Assembly (NCBI GenBank): GCA_024639785.1
Contig: JAHEGI010000020.1
Location: 119,209-166,259 of the forward strand
Length of the DNA: 47,051 bases
DNA from: Cryomorphaceae bacterium
GTDB taxonomy: Bacteria > Bacteroidota > Bacteroidia > Flavobacteriales > Schleiferiaceae
Direction: 5' to 3'
A program made the position numbers and the translations under genes. The notes under the pieces are model-generated. The model was given only the letters and a program-made list of their open reading frames with translations, had not been told where the DNA came from and ran no database searches. Below, piece by piece: positions 45,301-47,051 of this stretch (its first letter is position 1; every line of letters begins with the position of its first letter).

Positions 45301-47051
45301 AACTGATTAGAACCCCCAGATGTGCCTGATAATGTCATTGAAGATGGTGCCGTTCCCTCACAAAAATCACTCGAGCCAGAGATCGTTCCTGGAGTGATCT
45401 GAACCACATTTATATCTATACTGTCTTTGTTTTCACATCCATTACCATCTGTAACTGTTAGAATGTACCTAGATGTTGACGTTGGCGCAACGGTAATTGA
45501 TGACGTCGATTGGCCCGATGACCAGCTGTAGCTGCTTAAAGTAGACGGAGTGCTACTCATTGTCACACTAGTTCCAGACGAAATGGTCGTCGCAGTGGCT
45601 GAAACTTGGATTGAAGGCTTAGGTGAAATTGTAAATGTTACGGGCAACGTTTCCTCATATACTCCAGCATTTAAAGCTCTTCTTTTGAAGTAGGTGGTCT
45701 GATTTATAGCAGTTGTTGGCGTGAACGTTGAACCCGTTGCGCCTGTCATCAATGTATAGGTGCCCGAACCAATTTTCTTGTACCAAGAGTAGGTATAACC
45801 TGAACCTGTTCCCCCAGATGCAAGTGATGAACTTGTAATGGCTGCAGGTATGCCATTTTCGCAAACCGTAGAATTAGATGTTGAAATCGCACCTGCGATG
45901 ATTGGAGTTATTGTAATGGATTCTTGAGCGTTCGTCTCACAACCAAATGCATCTTGGCCCGTCACAGAAATTGTGGCGGAAGTTATGCCCGTTATGACTT
46001 GACTTACAGGATTTTGGGTAGAGTTAAATGACCAATTATAATTTCCTGCAGATCCTGCTCCAGATGCCGTAAACTGCACACTTGCTCCAGATGGTATTGC
46101 TCCACTTGGATTTCTAGCTATACTAATTGTTGGTAAGGCCTTTAATTCCTTGTATATGGATGTTGTGTAAACCCAGGTCCCTGATAAAGCTGGGTCACTT
46201 ACCCCTCTTCGATAATGAGTTGACGCAGAAATTGGCGCAGGTGAATACGTTTCATTATTGGAGTTATTAATGTCCGTCCAATTTTGATTATCTGTTGATA
46301 ATTGCCATTTATATGTATACGAACCGCTTGACCCCCCACTCGCCGCAGTGGTAGAGGTAATGGTCGAAGGCGTAGCCCCCACACACACATCCTGTGCTCC
46401 GCTGATCGTACCGGCGTTCAACGTCGCAATGTTCACCGTTACATCATCGCTGGCGATACAGCCATTGGCATCCGTTCCTGTGACTGTATAGGTGGTCTGT
46501 ACCGTGGGGTTCGCCGTCACTGAGTTGCCCGTAGTAGCGTTGAGCGTACTACTGCCCGTCTCGGTCCATGCATACGTAGAAGCACCCGTAGCCGACAGTG
46601 TCGTCGTACCTCCAGAAGGAACCGTCGAAGGAGAGGCCGTTACCGTTACCGTAGGTAAGGCATCAATGCTATACGTGATTACGTTCGAATACCCTGCAAT
46701 CCCCGCATTGGTCACCTTGCGGCGGAAATACGTCTGCTGCGTAATGGCCTGCACAGGAGAATAGGTCGTCTGATCCGCACCCGTGATATCCGTAAAGCCC
46801 GTGGTCGTACTGGTCGTACTCTTCTGCCACTGATACGTGTAGTTAGAGCCCGTACCTCCGCTCGCTGCCGACGTACTAGTTAGCGCCGTAGGCACAGAAC
46901 CTGAACAAATCGTGTTATCCGTCGTAGCAATCACTCCACCCACCAAAGGATCTACCGTTACCGTCACCGCCGTAGACGTGGCCGAACAACTGTACTGGTC
47001 CGTCGCCGTGACCGTATAGTTGGTCGTAGCCGTAGGCGTTACCGTCGTGGG
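30345..47051 (-). CDS. Giant T9SS-exported adhesin (5' end outside the window)
   Basis: At least 5,568 codons stay open to the window edge; the first in-window GTG (46967) is internal to a repeat. From N to C: 21 Ig-like modules of about 178 aa, two Ig_7-like domains, about 18 SprB-type repeats, a TSP3-like Asp-rich segment and a type-B T9SS sorting domain. The Ig modules alternate a half with YxWQxSxDN and YYRRxVT and a half with IPPGAxVxLxATG and GTDxNGC. There are no catalytic motifs, and the chain is rich in Ser, Thr and Asn. The protein is predicted to be surface-exposed, for adhesion or gliding. The signal peptide must lie beyond the right edge. Its stop overlaps the SprF-like gene start. 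Confidence 0.93.
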   Translation of the reverse strand, partial: PTTVTPTATTNYTVTATDQYSCSATSTAVTVTVDPLVGGVIATTDNTICSGSVPTALTSTSAASGGTGSNYTYQWQKSTTSTTTGFTDITGADQTTYSPVQAITQQTYFRRKVTNAGIAGYSNVITYSIDALPTVTVTASPSTVPSGGTTTLSATGASTYAWTETGSSTLNATTGNSVTANPTVQTTYTVTGTDANGCIASDDVTVNIATLNAGTISGAQDVCVGATPSTITSTTAASGGSSGSYTYKWQLSTDNQNWTDINNSNNETYSPAPISASTHYRRGVSDPALSGTWVYTTSIYKELKALPTISIARNPSGAIPSGASVQFTASGAGSAGNYNWSFNSTQNPVSQVITGITSATISVTGQDAFGCETNAQESITITPIIAGAISTSNSTVCENGIPAAITSSSLASGGTGSGYTYSWYKKIGSGTYTLMTGATGSTFTPTTAINQTTYFKRRALNAGVYEETLPVTFTISPKPSIQVSATATTISSGTSVTMSSTPSTLSSYSWSSGQSTSSITVAPTSTSRYILTVTDGNGCENKDSIDINVVQITPGTISGSSDFCEGTAPSSMTLSGTSGGSNQFTYQWMSSTDGVSYSNVSGGSGATTATYAPGVKNSTTYYKVQISDQNNSNNVVYSDPVTRTMLPSPNLVVAVNKTRPIAFGATSNITISTSGANTYKWMEGSVNLFGYGATWQTTYAYTPTNTNATTITVYGRSADGCISTDTVNVKANTLVVGSIANPNSAICEGSTLSSAFTGTAASGGSGTQSYQWQESSNNINWSNIGNATSQNYHYQLPLTQSKYFRRLTIDQQYELASNVILVTVNPKPAVTISQSPQTTSSGKWPDGISMTLSATAGLSSYSWTPITGSTSSIVVNPITSTTYNLTVEDANGCENTASILVQIQELLPGTLNNQSICGNSTLSAIAATGDGGGSNSYSFTWESSTDNQNFSLISGATSSSYTPSPAPTQTTYYRRTITDNGVSKTSTATVIVAPVPNVTVDKPTATITTGGSVRIYASGANNYSWSDGTQVVKVSSDGFYDASPTVSPTTYTVTGTDINGCQNAASSVISISAFDPGEIEQDTVICSGESPIISSKTDASGGVGAIYYEWWYSNDGSNWNGLGYGGQKSIQPGPLNQDRWYKRRASNNGVIYWSNVVHVTVLQGPTTEVTAVRTTIAKGDTTTLSVTGANTYTYSPSSYVITPGSGATVNVKPSATATFTVVGSIANGCSSSDEVEIQVYERLPGAIQSTGATTICPGTTPSPMNFATLPSSGSGSYTLRWQYSTDNITWNYITGANANTFAPTTPTYTNIWYRVEILDPGVNVKPYGVKKYTPSLKYSVIAPTQLQITSTYDTIPPNGVGNQLTVAGGTPSTFEWYEGSLSSTVAATGVSTFSPTVTSTATTYYLKYTDGTCVTNASKVIYIDGLEGGVVANSQSICEGATSGTTLTSTSVASGGTQGSYLYQWQESSDQSTWTDVTNANDPTLTPIFTSGLTQDRYYRRKVTNAGVASYSNTSTVTVIPNPTVGVTASSTFNTALDPNDPVIPEGATITLTGSGPTGMTYAWSPSSGLSSASGVSVSASPAQTRNYIITGTTTDGCQDTIHMKVRVNTLTAGEVEIYNGTSTSASLSICPGDPAPSGSVIRPKTTGGDPAGGSGTYLYQWQYSLDQVTWTSITSAQNTSFNLATYVLNSTFDNVSTTRYYRRRVTNTGVNKDGNSIQLGVYTRPSVLITSQSDTIPPGGTNVLTASGGGAGTYASYEWHIGSIGASPATGTTYSIALNAQNNQTTYVLRGSDANCSNTFSKTIYVSPLVAGVINGDQTICEGATSGTTLTSTSVASGGTQGSYLYQWQESSDQSTWTDVTNANDPTLTPIFTSGLTQDRYYRRKVTNAGVASYSNTSTVTVIPNPTVGVTASSTFNTALDPNDPVIPEGATITLTGSGPTGMTYAWSPSSGLSSASGVSVSASPAQTRNYIITGTTTDGCQDTIHMKVRVNTLTAGEVEIYNGTSTSASLSICPGDPAPSGSVIRPKTTGGDPAGGSGTYLYQWQYSLDQVTWTSITSAQNTSFNLATYVLNSTFDNVSTTRYYRRRVTNTGVNKDGNSIQLGVYTRPSVLITSQSDTIPPGGTNVLTASGGGAGTYASYEWHIGSIGASPATGTTYSIALNAQNNQTTYVLRGSDANCSNTFSKTIYVSPLVAGVINGDQTICEGATSGTEITSTSGATGGTQGSYNYQWQERIGLTGTWTDITGANSATYTPTYGAGITTNHYYRRNVANAGKTSSSNIVTVSLVQNPSIVIQASGQTGTTVYIPNGASIQLNASSPSGQPISTYTWSPYTSLSASTGTSVTATPSASTTYTVVGTSTSNCQAQGTITVDVSNLNPGSIEASINSTPNQAVCFGDKPSDMQSVSGQVISGGSGTYDYKWQRSRDNITWTDITTSFNPTSVNVTYEPNSNDTLNVARFYRRKVTDMGVSAYSNSINISIKPDPTINVSANKYTVPPGGKVTLTATGGANANSYTWYKRKLIPTQVGTGSPLDLNIPSNGNYVAYGVGSNGCKDSSWLSIQTLALAPGQIGSDQSLCIGNSIQPINNLQSASGGSGSYIYQWFETTDLALGYTAISGANQESYTPPSVSQTTYYKRRVTDSEISKESNVITINVLPNPVVSASTANRYMPPGGTMNLSASGASTYTWTPTVTSQNTANSLVSIVGSGAGKTTYTVTGTDGNGCEGSDTLDIYVRNIVAGAISINQTICSGALPNPISGVASTGGSGNFSYQWQSSTDNVTFTDIQGETAVNLSLSTPLSTSTYYRRKTIDQSIESNSNVVTITVNPSPVLTVGSNKVNNAICQGESITLNALGASTYNWSTQSGGTLATTSSTVQQPTISTVYSVVGTSSLGCVSNTYTITVSVSPAPVVLVTSDYSQIPPGAQVNLSATGAISYSWTPGTGLSSVSGSPVVATPISTTRYIATGLNAQGCSDTMSVLIKVLPLSGGTIQASKNVCKGDQVGLLTESTASNGGTGTGFTYEWEKSIDNVNWTIVANVTAKSPTISDKVTQTVYFRRKVTNLGVTAYSNSCAVEPIQRPTVSLTTNKTTVPRGGIVTLSAAGASTYVLSGPNGAIGSTLPYTNNVYTTSTFNVIGTDANSCSDTGFVTVTISKLLPGAIGPNQANCQGSSFNPVQNLTSPSGGSGQYTLQWEESLDGVNWNTIANATQLFYSPGIRNQTVYFRRRVFDSGVDTLSPYMQITVYSNPQVSAVTSHKQVPPGATVTLNATGGAIYTWTGANTAYLSSTTGAPITGQINTTSTYIVNGADANGCQDTGKVKVIVVPIDGGTINGTNDVCVGQVPPQIFSTALASGGSGNFTYEWEKSTDGVNWTAIPGANSTNLLPTSPAYSTVFYRRNAVNMGVKQASNVATITVLNKPTVLATSNLSAIPPGASVNLSGTGLAPGGGYAWSALGTQVGTASFITVSPSVTTEYILTGTDPNGCQNTDTIEVKVVPINSGSIAGYPTSLCEGELLDSIGNIALASGGSGIFAYSWEISNDNVNYTTIPNQNGKTLIYSGIISTPKYFRRKVVDNGIDGYSTPVLISVNPKPLVQAIPLNGRYLPPGATVNLNATSGLVSYSWTPTNVLATTTTRTVSGTLNSTTIFKVVGTDGNGCSEEDTIRIFARPLNPGSISSNQVVCSGYQPVALVSQTTASGGSEAFTYQWQDSTVNATWVNIPGAISLGYTPTPSTVTKYYRRVVTDNGVSKPTNVVTVTVSANPANPIVSDTILCQGEPPFSALNLVAAANGNTLYWYGTQVGGVGSTVAPTVTAQTVGQSYMYVSQVNNSTGCESGRVRIKVTVSALPNTPIVAASTFRCLGSANNVALSASPNVVGNLLRWYDSDGITLLPGAPIPNTGNPGTKTYFVSEYNPSSGCESLLEEVKVIVYSPVTAITVVQNVSCNGGNNGQLSIAASNGLVPYAYSWKKNGSNISIGTQSYIVGLEADIYRVVVTDNRGCQDSSTAEITEPTQLSLSNTKQDPQCYGDNGSITITAGGGTPPYVYSFNNGVTYQSSNTKSLPFGQYTLRVKDSKDCEVTSATAVTLTQATAIAATITSTPTSCYESQDGELAVAASGGTPSTSGYSYQWNDPNLQTNATATGLAAGTFQVTVYDAVGCSRSFSKSVTSPDSLKVTSIAKQNLTCYNDSTGSLTVTAVGGNVKSYSIDNGSVTAASGNFTGLDAGVYSVVVSDTKACPVYYSVSQSQTLTQPNEIILQDVTVDSTTCFEYADGGISLSASGGTNVKYSINGGVTYSTNGIFGNLSSGTYTLDVTDNNNCPANFNSYSSAVIVGKPNKLIVSNTLKSNPTCFDSTNGEITIVASGGRTRQYNLDGGTTYQTDPLFSELSAGTYYVTVRDINLCPVTYNINRNLTLVKPDSVLVEDITAVEPLCHGSLNGSIEISATGGNSLSYSINNGSTYSQQTLFNGLGAGEYRIDVQDSKGCEVTYNTNKVFELTEPDSVIVSNVSFENSSCYDSDDGNIEITAGGGNELEYSINNGVTWSSTYTFTNLSPGAYTIRVRDINNCQVFYLTNRSIVLTEPDQLYVSSYVVNPVSCKDGADGSIEILATGGNTRKYSINGGASYQLDSNFTGLTAGSYSIAVSDNKGCNPVYAYVPSVYVNEPDSVRVESITTRNLDCKNSQDGKIEIDATGGNILSYRIDPSQGFGITSVFNNLAAGTYFVELEDSKNCDIYFEAGLTSIQTLTEPDSLTLWEVKIVDPSCANYTNGSIELTASGGNTRSYSVNGGAIFQSSPVFTNLSDGNYSIKVKDNKNCALLKKVATSVVVTAPDSLFIDSVTVLDVTCKDFENGEIVLHASGGNAPISYSIDASKGFYVQNNTFTGLFPGTYSVGIQDVNACPTYSRVPVSIQITEPDSLTLRNIITTQVTCNGDNDGLIQVTATGGNWPLTYAISGTSSVTQTAAAFGSLEGGNYLINVFDTNACPLKVVDGLSRYVSLFEPDPLVIREVSKKDITCFNFNDAELALTVSGGNTPTLYSINNGISYSLNPLFDSLLAGSYVVTATDSNACPVVVNSQSVTTFNYVVTNPPALSAISTVTHNVCKDDELGAVSLAISGGTLATTSTYDIKWFDGSSNIIGTGDMVDSLSADYYTVDIRDDNACLLTVFSTVKEPDSLLVNQIKFADSKCFRSIDGFIEFDIDGGVGPLVSIDSGATMLSQTLFTNLDTGLYTYHVTDVNGCTAFPNNWGQFYIDEPDSFYVSSALVKNVDCFGNATGEIIISAFGGNMLRYSIDSGTTYQDTAKFGNLTAGSYYMQVTDTAGCIGQYSTSNQVIVTEPNLLVGTSTILSGVNCQFDTTGAAEVVIAGGTAPFGILWDTGDTLTSISGLSGLVYEYTITDSNNCVYTDVVIIPTTDADCDSIPDTDDGFDDFDFDGIPNYLDTDSDGDGLSDFLERDYDRDGIVYDDCDDDGFPNFLDIDYCDLFIPTVFTPNGDGVNDYLEIPGIEAYPDNTLSIYNRNGELVFRMAPYDNSFDGESSRTTIIQNPDGFLPTGTYYFTVEIPSIGIRHIGYIYIQR
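30348..30627 (-). other. T9SS type-B C-terminal sorting domain of the adhesin
   Basis: About 93 residues begin FIPTVFTPNGDGVNDYLEIP and continue SIYNRNGELVFR, then PTGTYYFTVEI, ending GYIYIQR. This matches the gliding-motility-associated (CHU_C, type-B) signal used for export and attachment by the type IX system. Confidence 0.92.
30631..30833 (-). other. Asp-rich TSP3-like calcium-binding linker
   Basis: Between the last SprB repeat and the sorting domain there are repeated D-x-D-x-D-G units (DADCDSIPDTDDGFDDFDFD; DTDSDGDGLSDFLERDYDRD). Such segments are typically calcium-stabilised spacers next to type-B sorting domains. Confidence 0.85.
30834..35264 (-). repeat. About 18 SprB-type repeats in the adhesin
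   Basis: Each unit of about 80 residues runs EPDSLxVxxITxxxxxC, then DGxIxIxAxGGN, YSINxGxxYxxxxxFxxLxAGxY and VxVxDxxxC. I counted 18 by the conserved xCxxxxxGxIxxxASGG positions. The copies are diverged at amino-acid and DNA level, so this block is old, unlike the perfect duplication further right. Confidence 0.85.
35265..35780 (-). other. Two Ig_7-like domains between Ig-module and SprB blocks
   Basis: Two tandem units show the pattern ANPxxPIVxxxxxCxG, then NxLxWYxxxxG and YxVSExNxSxGCES, followed by VxVxVxA. They resemble the Ig-like domain often found next to CHU_C sorting domains. They mark the junction between the two repeat families. Confidence 0.7.
35781..47051 (-). repeat. 21 two-part Ig-like modules of the adhesin
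   Basis: Twenty-one YxW(Q/E)xSxD half-modules alternate with IPPGA/GTDxNGC half-modules at about 178-aa spacing. Two consecutive modules are a perfect DNA-level duplicate. Near 38340-38580 one extra second-type half (ICQGESITLNALGASTYNW up to the next IPPGA) breaks the alternation. The block continues beyond the right edge. Confidence 0.85.
40420..42723 (-). repeat. Perfect 1,152-bp tandem duplication inside the adhesin gene
   Basis: Bases 40420-41571 and 41572-42723 appear identical, with a residual 20 bases of the unit (GAAGTCGCGCC...) at 42724-42743. The unit is 384 codons, exactly two Ig-like modules, so the frame is kept. I compared the two copies line by line at many points and in translation and saw no difference. 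Confidence 0.93.

Noticed and set aside
22980-47051. Integrative island inserted at tRNA-Thr
   Set aside because: The AT-rich locus lies on the 5' side of the tRNA. I see no integrase and no duplicated tRNA 3' end on the far side within the window.
46967-47051. Start of the adhesin at the GTG at 46967
   Set aside because: The frame is open to the window edge and the upstream 28 codons continue the same module (NYTVTATDQYSCSATSTA). The GTG is an internal Val.

Overview
The window is a chromosomal segment of a Bacteroidota bacterium, probably a member of the Flavobacteriia. The evidence is a type IX secretion (T9SS) type-B sorting domain and SprB repeats in a giant surface protein, a PorP/SprF-family partner gene, and repeated TAnnTTTG promoter -7 boxes instead of sigma70-type -10 boxes. 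The order of ClpX, ClpP and trigger factor genes also fits. Base composition is moderate to GC-rich up to about 23 kb and clearly AT-richer from 23.1 kb to about 46.35 kb.

Left part (1-23 kb), housekeeping. tRNA-Gly and mutS are followed by a TrmH-type RNA methyltransferase, a small membrane protein, an OmpA-like lipoprotein and folK. Next come sppA with a YhhQ/QueT-type queuosine precursor transporter, a DUF2797 protein divergent from a GH3-family adenylating enzyme plus a deoxynucleoside kinase, and a membrane pyrophosphatase with an unusual Cys/His-rich tail. pdhB is divergent from a long rightward cluster etfB-etfA-BFN-nupC-thyA-folA. This meets tig-clpP-clpX, transcribed leftward. tRNA-Leu(CAG) and tRNA-Thr(CGU) follow. 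Between tig and tRNA-Leu lies a structured stretch with two copies of a tRNA-end plus terminator segment and a 17-bp perfect inverted repeat.

Right part (23-47 kb), accessory surface locus, all leftward. At least 5,568 codons of one giant adhesin run off the right edge. Read N to C it has 21 two-part Ig-like modules, two Ig_7-like domains, about 18 SprB-type repeats, a calcium-binding TSP3-like segment and a T9SS type-B C-terminal domain. Its stop overlaps the start of a PorP/SprF-family gene. A PD40 beta-propeller protein, a 670-aa lipoprotein, a large outer-membrane barrel-like protein and two unrecognised proteins follow, joined almost entirely by stop/start overlaps. A small barrel-like protein with its own promoter and a small secreted protein end the locus.

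My reading is that the overlapping chain is one expression unit for producing, exporting and anchoring the adhesin. The partner genes beyond the SprF homologue are the least described part and the best candidate for an undescribed system. Within the adhesin gene, a perfect 1,152-bp tandem duplication and an abrupt composition change near 46.35 kb point to active remodelling by recombination.
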